Positions 47,702-58,104 of a stretch of DNA of 64,000 nucleotides are shown piece after piece. The notes under the pieces are model-generated. The model was given only the letters and a program-made list of their open reading frames with translations. It was not told the DNA's origin and did no database searches. Source of the DNA: Amborella trichopoda (taxonomy: Eukaryota > Streptophyta > Magnoliopsida > Amborellales > Amborellaceae); assembly GCF_000471905.2 (NCBI RefSeq), contig NW_006500337.1:1174746-1238745 (forward strand), in the 5' to 3' direction. A program made the position numbers and the translations under genes. Position 1 is the stretch's first letter, and the number at the start of each line of letters is the position of its first letter.

Positions 47702-50700
47702 TGGAACTGATCTTACTATACTCTCTCTTTGCTCTCCTTTCTTTCCTTGAGAGAGGAGAGAATGCAGGTTTGATGGAGATGAGAGAATATTTTTTTATTG
47801 TTAGTGAGAGAATGTTAGTGCGTGGGGAAACAGGAGAGAGAAAATGAAAAGAGAGAGAATTCATGGAAAGAGGAGAGATAAAGTTGTTGCATGGGTGGAA
47901 GTGTGAGAGAGATAGAGAGGATTGGGGTTTGGTTTATGAGGATTTTTGGAAAGTAAGGTTATGAGAGAGAAAGAAGAGTGAGAAAAGTTGCTGATCTCAT
48001 GCTGGTTTTCATTGGTTTGTAAATCTGTCCTGTTTATACATGCGCCGATGGTGTTGTAGTGATTCTTTCATTCTTTTACTAATGGTGAAATTCCTTTTTA
48101 AGAATTTTTTTTGTTTAGTTCTTTGTTTTCTTTTAGAAAGTATAATTTTTGAAACTTGGGGATGCCCCCAATTGAGTAGTATCTAAGCCTAAACTTTAAA
48201 AGAAAATTTTTTAAATCTTTTTGTATATTCTAAGCAATCGGATTTTGTATGTACCCGACTATAAGTGATTATGACCAACTCACACCAAAAAATGTGAAAT
48301 CTATAAGTGATTCTGACCGCCTTGGGATGTAGTGAAAGATTGGATTTTCATGAAGTCCGTGATCATCTTCTTTTTGGAAATATGGACACAATTAAATACA
48401 ATAAGGACCACAGTAGGATGCTATGAGGATTGTCCCCAAGGAGTACTCTCATGCGAGCACACTGTACATCCCTGAACAAAAAGGAGCACTAGAGGATTTT
48501 CTTTAATATTGTGTTCTTGGCTTGTGCTAGGTTTCCATCTCTGACCCTGCAAGTTGTGTGCATGCTTAGGTGGTGCATGAAACTGTTGTGTTTGCAATAA
48601 ATTAGGTAATATTTTCAATTGCTCCTCATGAGTGGTCCTTGGGGAAGAGCGGTTAGAAATGGTTTTGGTGAAAAGGGGGCTAAAAGATAGAATGAAATAG
48701 GCAAAATTATAGCGAAAATTCTTTTTGTTTTTGGGTACGTTAGTACGATATTTTTTCCCTTCGATATTATAAAAGATGTATATGTAAAACGACAATTCGT
48801 CATCGGGATATATGAAAATAGAAGGCCTCTTTGATGCTTCAAAGCTATATATATACCTAAACTAGAAGCCCACCATAGAACAGAACTACGAGAGTTTTGA
48901 ACGGATGAGTGCTCTATTGAAGAAGGCGTATAGAGAATGGGAAAAACACTGCTTTTGGTAGAGTTCTAGGTGGCTGCCACCATCAACGGTTCTTAGTTAT
49001 TGGACGTGAACAATTAGGTGCATCAGTTGAAGAACAATTACATGCATCAGTTGCCTCGAGTCTTCACCGCCTAGTGTCGATTGGATTTCTCACACGTTCC
49101 ACACTTGTAAAAAGACATCAAGCCTCAAACCCGACCTGATCAATTTATAAAGTGTCCATTGGATTTCTTGCATTTGCCACATTCACAAAAAGGCATCAAG
49201 CCACAATAAGAAACCGACTCTCTATCTACAAAATGAATATTATCTAAAATATCTATGGGACTCACTTCTCTATAAAAAATAAATTTATCTATTCACGTGA
49301 GACATGGGAAAACCATTTTTCTCCCTAAAAGCTCACTTCTCTCTGTAGAGGAGGTTTATCCTTCTCCGTTCAAGAAGCCCTTGCCTCTTTCTAAAAGGGT
49401 TCTACCTTATCATAAAATGACCCAAATAGGGTACAATTATATTCTTTTCTTTTTCGTTCCATATATATAAAGTTATGAATCATATAACAAATATAAATCT
49501 TTAATCTATTAGGAATTTTTTATATATATAATTAGTAAATCTCAATAGACATGAAAGCTTATTAATATCAATATCAATTCCAATAATAGAAGATTTATTT
49601 ATGAGGGTGATTTTAGATATAATCAAATCCAACGTAATGAGATAGTCTCCGACTGCTCTTTTTTTATTGCTTGAGGAGCACAGAACATTCTAAACCCCTT
49701 CAAATTCCTTTTGGCCTCATTGAGTGGGAAACGATCAAAATTTGCAGTCCAAGAAGTTCGAACTGCCCAAGTTGGTTTATCCATTCCGGATATTCCAAAC
49801 TAAGGAATCACCCCAGTTTATTTAGAACAAGAGTGAACTAACCCAATTCACAGTATCGGAACTCATAATTTTTCCCTTATTTCACTCTTTGCATCCGACT
49901 CGGATAATGAATCGTTGAGCTGAATCGAATGTGCCCTAGTAAACACCCAATTATTGTATTTTAAAAAACTGCTCAAAATGGTGGAAGTTGGACCATTAAG
50001 GTGGATTGAAGGCTTAGGCGGCATGTTGAGATGATGGGCAAGGGCGTAGGGTCGAGGTAATAGCACCCCTTCACTCTAATCACCATGTTGTAGGGTCGAG
50101 GTAATAGCACCCCTTCACTCTAATCACCATGTTGTAGTTTTTATTCCCATTCCCATTGACATCAACCCGTCACATCTTTCAAATCCATCGTAACTCTAAA
50201 CTATGTGAAAAAAATAGGTAGGGCTTGCTTTCCCATCTAAATTGCCCAAAACACAAAACAAAAAATAGGCTCTAAATCATTTTTGTTAGATCTTGATCTA
50301 AGAAATGGACTTGTACATTGAAGGCATATTTGTTTTATGGAAGCCACACTTCCACAACTATAGCACTTAGTCGCGGTTTTTATGCTACATCATGACAAGA
50401 AACATATTGAAATTTAATGCTCCCATGGGAGCATACACCATACATTTACTTGCTTGGCAACTTACTTACTAGGGAGATTTTTTTAATATTATTGAAATTT
50501 TGGTATCGATCTCATTATAATAGGTAATTATTTTAAAGAAAAAAATTTAGATTTTGAATTCTTAAATACTTAGAACATTCTTTTTAAAAAAGATATTTCT
50601 AAAAATTGGATGGTTCCAATACAATCATGGGAAGCCATTCTTTAGGCACATAGAGAATGAGAGTTTTTTTTTTTTTTCTTTTTTACATCCCCAAAATTTG

Positions 50701-51209
50701 GGATCTAATAAATATTCCTAGTATGTTTCGCCAGAGAGAGTAGATGGATAGTATACTCCCACGGGAGTAGGAAAAATTTTGGTAATACTAAATGAGTTAT
50801 AAAACTGACATGTATGGATCCGGATTCAATCCAAGGAGGAAATGTATTTTAAAAAACTGTTCTGGACAACCCAAAAAGATTGAAAAATGAAAAGATTGAA
50901 AGGAAACCATCTGAGTTCTTCAAAACCTAAATCTAAAGTGCACCCAATCAAACTAAACCCTTTATTTTTTACATTAGACATAAATATTTCTCTTTCTCAC
51001 TCTACAATCTCTAAACAACATTCTTAAAACCTGGGGAGTGGAAAAACCAAAAACTGAACACAAGTATCCAAGCCACAAAAAGGAAAGCAAAAAAGTTTAT
51101 AACAAAATCGTGTATTTTATGTACAAAACCCATTTTGGCCAAGGGGATAAAACCAAATCCCATATTTCTCTTTCTAACCAGTACCAAAACCACCAAACCC
51201 TGAAAACCA
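47702..51209. other. Intergenic spacer with a 44-bp tandem duplication; no gene
   Basis: GA-rich RIC 3' region (47740-47990), then AT-rich spacer. Exact duplication of GTAGGGTCGAGGTAATAGCA onward at 50046 and 50090, period 44. A minus-strand open frame at 48421-48795 has no recognised similarity. 51000-51209 is probably the 3' UTR of the LRR gene. Confidence 0.5.
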
Positions 51210-52472
51210 CTAACACCCCCTCAAATACCCAAAATACCCTCCACCACCTCCATTCCTCTCCAAGCAGAGCCCCTCATTCCCCTCCAAATTTAGCTTTTCT
51301 CCAATTCTAGCCATGAATTTAGCAGAGAAGAGAACCCTTCCACTCAACCTGTTATTACCCAAATTCATCTCATTCACTCTCTCTAAAAACCCTAACTCTT
51401 TTGGAATCTCTCCCTCCAAAAAATTCCCTTCAAACCCTAGATAATTCACCCTCCTCAAAAATATCCCCAAAGAAGCAGGTATTTTCCCCATTAGCCCTGC
51501 ATTACAGAGACCCAACCCTAGAATTCCTCCGAGTTTAGCAAATATTTCAGGTATTTCACCACCCAAAGGGTTTCCACTTAAATAAATCTCCTCCAAATTT
51601 GGCATTTCCCCTAAAAATGGAGGCACCCCAAACCCTAAAAAGTTGTGGCTGAAATCCATGAATTTGAGCTTCTGCAAATTTGGTAGAGTTTTTGGTAGAG
51701 ACCCACTGAGCTTGTTTGAACCCATGTCCAGTTTTAGAAGCTCTGGCAAGAACCCTAATTCTTCAGGGAAAGGGCCTTCTAAGGAGTTGAAGCTTAGGTC
51801 CAGAACCCTTAGGTTTCTCAGAAACCCTAGATTTTTTGGGATTTCGCCATTAAACCTGCTTCTGGAAATTACCAACTGTTCGAGCTTTACCAGCTCCCCA
51901 ATTCCTTTAGGTATTTGGCCAGAAACCCTAGTTCCGCTGAGAACCATTCTTCTCAGAGATTTGAGATTCCTTACCTTCTCAGAAAGTTCGCCAATTATGG
52001 CAAAATTCTCCGTGAAAATGAGTTCTTCTAACCTCTGCATCTCCCATATGTAATCAGGAAAGGAAATTGCGCCATTGTTGAAGCAATTGTAGAAGAAAAG
52101 CTTTCGGATAAAGGGTAAAGAAGCCATGGAAGGGCTGACGGTGGAAAGGTTGTTGCATGGTGCGTTTGGATTGTACTCTGAGACGAAACCGAAGCTGAGC
52201 TCTGTGACATGGAGATCATTTTCACCATTAACGTTGAATAAATCGCAGAGAACCCCATGCGGGCCAGAGTTGCAGAGGTCAGAGGGGTACATCGTGCGCC
52301 ATTCGAGAGATGGGTTGATAGCTTCAAGGACATTGTATAAAGCTTCTTCTTCCATGAAGGGAAGTTTTGGCATCGTATCCGGAGTTGCAGAAATGAGGGT
52401 TAGGAGGTAAGAAAGACAGAATAAAACTAGTAGAGGTTCCATGAACTTTACTCGCAACTTACATAAGCTCAA
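51210..52472 (-). CDS. RLP29: Secreted leucine-rich-repeat protein, RLP29 type
   Basis: Intronless gene of 420 codons. The second ATG (52442; MEPLLVLFCLSYLLTLISA) gives 410 residues and starts directly on a signal peptide, so it is the likelier start. After the signal comes a cap region with EEEALYNVLEAINPSLEWR and YPSDLCNSGPHGVLCDLF, characteristic of Arabidopsis RLP29 (At2g42800) and related to the Piriformospora indica-insensitive 2 group. About nine LRRs follow (about 140-385), e.g. LRVLDLSFNSLEGPFPEELG and GVPPFLGEMPNLEEIYLSGN. The C-terminus (FSAKFMARIGEKLNLEGNEG, then LCLERNGGGGG) ends without a transmembrane segment or kinase, so it is probably extracellular or held by a partner. Ligand unknown. 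Flanking A/T-rich spacers separate it from other genes. Confidence 0.9.
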   Translation of the reverse strand: MSLCKLRVKFMEPLLVLFCLSYLLTLISATPDTMPKLPFMEEEALYNVLEAINPSLEWRTMYPSDLCNSGPHGVLCDLFNVNGENDLHVTELSFGFVSEYNPNAPCNNLSTVSPSMASLPFIRKLFFYNCFNNGAISFPDYIWEMQRLEELIFTENFAIIGELSEKVRNLKSLRRMVLSGTRVSGQIPKGIGELVKLEQLVISRSRFNGEIPKNLGFLRNLRVLDLSFNSLEGPFPEELGFLPELLKLDMGSNKLSGSLPKTLPNLQKLKFMDFSHNFLGFGVPPFLGEMPNLEEIYLSGNPLGGEIPEIFAKLGGILGLGLCNAGLMGKIPASLGIFLRRVNYLGFEGNFLEGEIPKELGFLERVNEMNLGNNRLSGRVLFSAKFMARIGEKLNLEGNEGLCLERNGGGGGYFGYLRGC

Positions 52473-52649
52473 ATATTGGGATTAAGGCACAAAAGAGAGA
52501 GAGAAGTTGCAAAGTTTTTCTGGTTTTTTAAGCTCTTTGTCATGGGAATTTTGGGTTTACAAATTCAAATGGTTAAGAGAGATACGGTGGAGAGAGAGAA
52601 GTTGCAGAGATTTTACAGGTTTGAGGCTCTTTTCCATGGAGTTGAAAGG

Positions 52650-52657
52650 GTTTTATA
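52650..52657 (-). promoter_or_regulatory. TATA box of the LRR gene
   Basis: TATAAAAC on the minus strand, about 210 bp upstream of the likely ATG. It predicts a start near 52620 and a GA/CT-rich leader (52495-52600) with CTCTCTCTCC motifs. Confidence 0.55.
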
Positions 52658-52739
52658 CAGGGCCTGTGATTTGCCGGAAAATTACCATTTTCCCCTCCCG
52701 GTTCAGTAAAATATCCGATATCGCCTTGTAACTTTTCCT

Positions 52740-53180
52740 CCTGAAAGTGACAGAAAAGCCCTCGTTTTTATCATAAGTACAAAATGGTCCCTCGTTCGTT
52801 GGGTAACTGGCCTCTCCAACGTTTACCTTTCATCGCAATCTCGCCCCCAACAAAGGCAGGTTAAGCATCCGTTTGTAAGGATCCAAAAGAAGCCAAAATA
52901 TTTCATGCTCCGAGGGAGCATCCTGTACATTTACTTCCTCAGCCAAAACACAATCTAGGGGATATTTAGAACCATAAATTTTGGCGACTTAACCTTCTCA
53001 GCCGATATGCTCTACTCAATAAATTTTTATTTTTATTTTCAAATCATAGTATATATGGGTTTGAAAAAATAATGCTTTAAGATTGAATAAAAACTATCCA
53101 ATTCTTAAAAGGTAAGATTTGAGTGGTAGAAAATAAAAAATTCATTTTTTTTATTTTGAATATAATCAACTCGATATTTT
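52740..53180. other. Upstream flank of the LRR gene, nothing recognised
   Basis: AT-rich spacer with no coding or repeat feature that I can support. Confidence 0.4.
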
Positions 53181-53490
53181 AGGAAAATTGTTTTATGCGG
53201 GCTGGACCGCATTTCTACATTATGTGATCCAGAGGTATAAAACATCTATCTTAAAGATGGAGGCAAATAGATGGTCCATCTAAAAACAATTGTAACTAAC
53301 GGTCCAAATGTTTTCTTAATATGATTATTATTTCTAATTTAAAAAAAAAATTCATATGCATAATCTCCATGTTAAAGATTATATATTCTCTGAAAATTAG
53401 GATTAAATTATAGTAAAAAAATATTTATTGCCAAGCCCACATTTCTACAATATGCAGGCTGGTTGCATAGAAACCGTGTCGTCATTCCCA
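53181..53490 (+). mobile_element. Family A MITE, copy 4
   Basis: Full-length: GGAAAATTGTTTTATGCGGG at the start, CATCTATCTTAAAGATGGAG block, and ATGCAGGCTGGTTGCATAG near the end. A family C element follows 38 bp later. Confidence 0.82.
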
Positions 53491-53527
53491 AAATTTTAGA
53501 TTAAACAAAAAAAGAAAAAAATTATAT

Positions 53528-53876
53528 AGAGCCGAGGCTCTAAACAATCAAATTAGAGCCCAGTTCAACATTTTAACTGGGAAAGGTAGTATCCTCAAAT
53601 TGATCATCTTGACATCAATAAACATGTATGGACATGAAAAAAACATGGATTTCAAGTTTTGGAAATAATGCATCTTGTAAAGAATTTTTTGACCGTCAAT
53701 TTTCAAGATTTTCAAATTTTCATAGATATGCTAGATCTACACTATTTTTTAAACTTTAAATTTTATAATTAAATCTGAAAATATATTTTAAGGCATCACA
53801 AATATTTATAGTATTGAAACCACATTTCTCAACACTATTTGAAAGTAAGCTTTACTTTGATTGTTTCCTCGGCTCT
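53528..53876 (+). mobile_element. Family C MITE, copy 2
   Basis: AGAGCCGAGGCTCTAAACAA start; end TTTGATTGTTTCCTCGGCTCT. The interior aligns with 31593-31955 along its length, including the shared core (TTTTTTGACCGTCAATTTTC). Confidence 0.82.
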
Positions 53877-54184
53877 ATACAAACCGCACCCAAAAAAAAG
53901 TCCCAAGTTAGTCTTTTGCCCAAGGGCGTGCATGTACAGTACGCTCCCCAGATAGAGTAGCATACGCACTAAAGAATAATGTAGAGATGAAATAGAATTA
54001 TAGGTCATAGCAAAGTATGACCATATTCGTCCAGTCCAAAGATAGATGGTGATGGGGAGTATGGACCTGCCTCTCGGGTCATGCTGAGCTCTATTGGGTC
54101 CCACTCTCTCTCTCTATCACTATTTATACATCGAGTGGATAGTGGTTATACCTATGATCATTATTCATTTGCTATGTTCATATG

Positions 54185-54654
54185 TAAGGTGGCAATGGGT
54201 CAGGTCTTGCCGGACCTATACTTGACCTTTCAAGTCTAAATTTTGGACTTATTTTCAGTCCTGATGTTGGGTCTACCCATCGGGTTATGAGTTTGGTCAG
54301 GTCCATTGCCCCGTACAACTATGAGATTCTTTGTCTTTCTTTTTGCGTTGTTTTTTACCTTTATATACCTGTATTATTTACAAAATTTACGGTATTGCAC
54401 AATATTTACGAATATTCCAACATACCCACATTCTTTAATGTTTTACGTAACAACTGAAAATTCTTAAGAAACAGACGTATTAGCAACATTTATGAATACC
54501 CACGTATACCCATATTATGTGGATCGAGCACGGTTAGACTCGGACCCCGATCTAAATAGTATTCAGTCCAGATTTTGGACCCCATATGCGACCTTTTAAG
54601 TCAAAAAATTGAACCGCTACCCAGACATGAGATTGGGTCCACTGCCACCCCAAC
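54185..54654. mobile_element. hAT-like MITE, GGTGGCAATGG ends
   Basis: Left AAGGTGGCAATGGGTC, right GGTCCACTGCCACCCC. A direct repeat TCATATG flanks it (54178-54184 and 54655-54661). It has GGGTC/GACCC-rich subterminal regions and an AT-rich middle; same type as 24644. Confidence 0.75.
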
Positions 54655-54769
54655 TCATATGGATCACAGTATACTCGCCTGGCATTCTAATATAATTAAA
54701 CTTATATACTTTTCAATATTAACATGTAAGATTGGCGTCTTATATAAAACGCATCTTACATAAACTAAA

Positions 54770-55440
54770 TATGGAAAGGTTTATATAAGGTATCAATCTC
54801 ATACTATTGAAATTGCACCTCGAAAATTCTCTAGAGGAGATGGTTTTGACATTGAAAAACCCTCCAATTGATCATCTCAACCTCGAGATATATGGCTATT
54901 GAGAAAAATGAATTCAAGTTTTAAAAATAATTCATACTGTAACAAGTTATCTAGACCATTTATTTTCAAGTGTTTATAAATGTACTTGATCTGTATTCGT
55001 TTTAGATTTTTACATTTCATGATTATAAAAAAAAATAGAGTTTTAAGCCACCAATAAGGTTTCCTCTGTCTTAGCATCATTTTCTCCTCACACATTAGGT
55101 ATGGAAAACATTCATACAAGGTTGCAACCTTATATTATTAAAACAATGTGCACTTAAAAAATCCTCTAGAATAGAGTATTCGACAATAGAGAATTCACTA
55201 ATGGACCAATTCGACCTCAAGGTGTACAGATTTGAAGGAAAAAAAAGAATTTTAAGACATAAAAACAGTGCATCTTATAAGAAGCTATTTAGATTATTTA
55301 TTTTCAAGATGTTCAATTGTTGGAAGATCGGCTTGATCAATACTATTTTAAAAAAAATTAAAATTTTATAGCTAAAAATGAAAATAGATCTTCGAGCTAT
55401 TATAGGGACACCAAACCAATCCTAAAATTGAACTTTCGAG
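54770..55440. mobile_element. Two adjacent AT-rich elements with shared core
   Basis: Cores at about 54940-54975 (TATCTAGACCATTTATTTTC) and 55280-55310 (TATTTAGATTATTTATTTTC), each followed by TTTATAAAT- or GTTCAATTG-type spacers and GATCTG/GATCAA. They share an ACAAGGTTGCAACCTTAT palindrome at their border (55117-55134). Confidence 0.5.
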
Positions 55441-55989
55441 GTGAGGATTATTTTATTTCTACATAATTACGAGGGTACACCCTTGAGTAAGGGTACCATC
55501 CCCATTTCGAGTGATTTACAAGGAAATGCGACGGGCACTTTTGTAATTTTGCAGAATCGAGGTATTTTGGTAATTATGTTGTCAGGGTTTGTTATTAACA
55601 GTTCCTTTGGAAAGTGCTTTTTTCGATTTCCATGCAAAATAAGCATGCGCTTATACATCGAGCAAGTTCCATCCATCATCCAACCAAACTCTCCCACGTG
55701 TAAAGTAGAAAATAATTTGAACTACGTTTTAGCACATGTTGACAGCTACCGTTTCCTCGTGGGAGCATATTGTGCCTACGTGGCAGAAGCCAAAGCCGCC
55801 GCCGCCGCCGCCGCCGTCGTTAAAAATCTGATCAATCCGTACACTAAATTTCCACGTAATAATTTTATTTCCTGGAAAGTTTACTACCCCAATTTTGCTG
55901 CGATGTTATTTTTTCGTTATTATTCTCCGTATCTTCGTCTGACATACCGAAAAAGACATCCGACGAGAAATGTTTGGAAATTTCAGTGA
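55441..55989 (+). other. Open reading frame of 182 codons with a GCC repeat, doubtful gene
   Basis: Open from 55441 to a TGA at 55987. It contains (GCC)n at 55794-55815, read as polyalanine. No domain, no homology that I recognise, and composition like the surrounding DNA. A CTACGTGGCAG ACGT-core motif at 55777 suggests old promoter sequence instead. Probably not protein-coding. Confidence 0.2.
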
Positions 55990-57433
55990 ATTTTGGCCGT
56001 ACAACAAATATTCGACCAAAATTTCGTGATAGTATGACAGCAGTGATTTCAGATTTGAGTTGTCGATCCAGATGCCATCAGTCGGGATCGATCCGTTCTG
56101 GAATTATATGGGTCCTGATCTAGTTCCCCTAAAGCACTTTTTTTTTAATTTTTAATTTTTTATTTTTAAATTTTTCTAATATTTTGTGTAGTGATCTTAA
56201 ATCTTCACCACATAAACTTTAATTGAAATGTTTTTTTATTATTTTTTTAACTTTTTAAATTACTAATTCATAAAATTTTAGAACTATCCCATACCAAATC
56301 ATTTATTAAAATAGAAGAGCCCACATAACGCCTCCCGTCGACTACATTTATTTCCCCAAAACCGATGGATCTCCCATGTCATGTTTCAATTTTTAATAAA
56401 AATACCTTTTTAAAAAGAAAATTATACATACCCCTAATTTATATTTTATAGGCATCTTTTAACACACATTTTTGGAAAAAGTTCAGATAAGGATGCTACT
56501 TTATAATGTAGAACTGAACTATGGATGCCCCTCAAAATCCATCAAAAAATGTAGTTTTAATATTGAAAAACCTTTTGATTAATCATCTCGACATTGAGAT
56601 GTATGGCTATGGAAAATAAAAAAATTTTAAGTCTCATAAATAGTGCATTTTACAACATATTATCTACACCGTCTATTTTCAAGATTTTCATATGTTTATA
56701 GATCTACTTGATTTTAACCATTTTTAAAATTTAAAATTTTATAATAAAATATCAAAATAGATTATGAGATAATCATAAGAACATTTTACATCAAAATTAT
56801 ATACCATGATAAAATTTGAAGGTGCACATTACCTCTACACCTACATATGCATCCACATGTAAACTGCACCCCACATTTTTTGTACCACACTCCTTTAGCA
56901 ACCAAGTACAGAAGATGTCTTTTTTGGACAAAAATACTCTATTTTTTTACTTAAAATTTGGATTATATTATGAATTCAACCAATTAGTACCTAAATAAAA
57001 TATTTAAAAAATAAAATATAGAAATGTCCTTTAAATATTCATAGAGGTAATTTGGTATTTTTATTATTTTTTATATATTTTATTTTTATGCATCTCACTA
57101 TGTCGTACATACTTGCAAAGTTTAAGGGTAACTTGATTTGGAAAAATAAAAATAAAAATAAACATTATCAAACAATTGTAACCAATTATAGATAGTGATG
57201 AGCCATGAGTGGCTTAATGTAGAAATTGTATAATAAGTCCTAAAATTATTATGCAGGAGGAGATAGAGAGACTCCGAAATCTATTAGCGAGAGACTGAAG
57301 AGATAATAGAGATGGAAAGAGCTGGGTACTGAGGGAAGGGGGGAGAGAGGGCGTTTTTTTAAAAAAAATTAAACCTTAAAAAATCTTATTCACCTTAAAA
57401 AAAGCTTGTAAAATCTTGAGAAAGATAAAATTA
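55990..57433. other. AT-rich spacer with one shared-core element
   Basis: 56470-56840 includes TTATCTACACCGTCTATTTTC (a diverged core) and CTCATAAATAGTGCATTTTA. No gene. Confidence 0.45.
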
Positions 57434-58104
57434 AGGGAACATTGCATGTACCCCAATCTTGTACTTTCCATGCAACCTCACTCCAACAAATTTTATTTTC
57501 TCAACTTTTACCTCAAAAAATATTTTTTTAGCAAATATTTTTCAAGTCAAAATGTTATATTTATTTAGACCAAAATGTCTTTGTCCGTACAAGCTCGCAT
57601 CACATCCTCATAAAATGCGCAACCAAACGTTGACTGCCGGACTGTTGTAAACAATTGTCGGACCGACGTAAAGATGTGTAGGATCGAGGTAAAGATGAGC
57701 CAAACCGAAGTCATCACGTGCAGGATTGTGTAGAACAACTGTCGGACCCCATAAAAAATTTGTCGGGGCCGAGGGTACCCAGTGCCGGACCGCATTTCCT
57801 TTTACTGGACCAATAGCCTATACAGAGAAACAATTGCCGGACCGAATGTTGGATGCGTCGGACCGCGTGCAGCTAGTACCGGACCGCTATCTTGTTGCCG
57901 GACCGAGACCACGACTGAAAAAGAGAGAGGCCTTTTATCTTAAAGAAGGGCATTTTGGTAAATTTTTATCTTTTTTTTTTTTTTTTTTGACTTGGAGGTG
58001 TATTTGTTAGAAAATATGATTTGGGGTATAAAAAAAGAAAAAAAAAAAAAGAAAAAAGAGGAAGTTGCCTAGATCAAATTTGGGGGGTATCTGCACTTTG
58101 CCCT
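57434..58104. mobile_element. Non-autonomous DNA element carrying a 21-bp array
   Basis: Starts AGGGAACATTGCATGTACCCC; its reverse-complemented end is AGGGCAAAGTGCAGATACCCC, so inverted ends match at 17 of 21 positions. Flanks AAAATTA and AAAATTG look like a target duplication. The centre (57636-57905) is the 21-bp array, followed by T- and A-homopolymers. No transposase seen. Confidence 0.75.
57636..57905. repeat. 21-bp periodic array, core GYCGGACCG
   Basis: Cores begin at 57636, 57657, 57678, 57699, 57720, 57741, 57762 and 57784, then 57804, 57836, 57857, 57878 and 57897. Spacing is 21 for the first six intervals and 19-22 elsewhere, apart from one 32-bp step. About nine bases are conserved (GTCGGACCG or GCCGGACCG); the other twelve vary. 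Confidence 0.88.

Noticed and set aside
49400..49870. Organelle DNA insertion
   Set aside because: AT-rich style was suggestive, but no chloroplast or mitochondrial gene could be read.
55441..55989. 182-codon open frame with polyalanine
   Set aside because: No domain or homology; the alanine run is a GCC microsatellite. Listed only as a doubtful ORF.
57565..57795. Heptad-like peptide repeats read from the 21-bp array
   Set aside because: Any 21-bp array gives heptads; conserved bases form one 9-bp block and do not follow codon positions.
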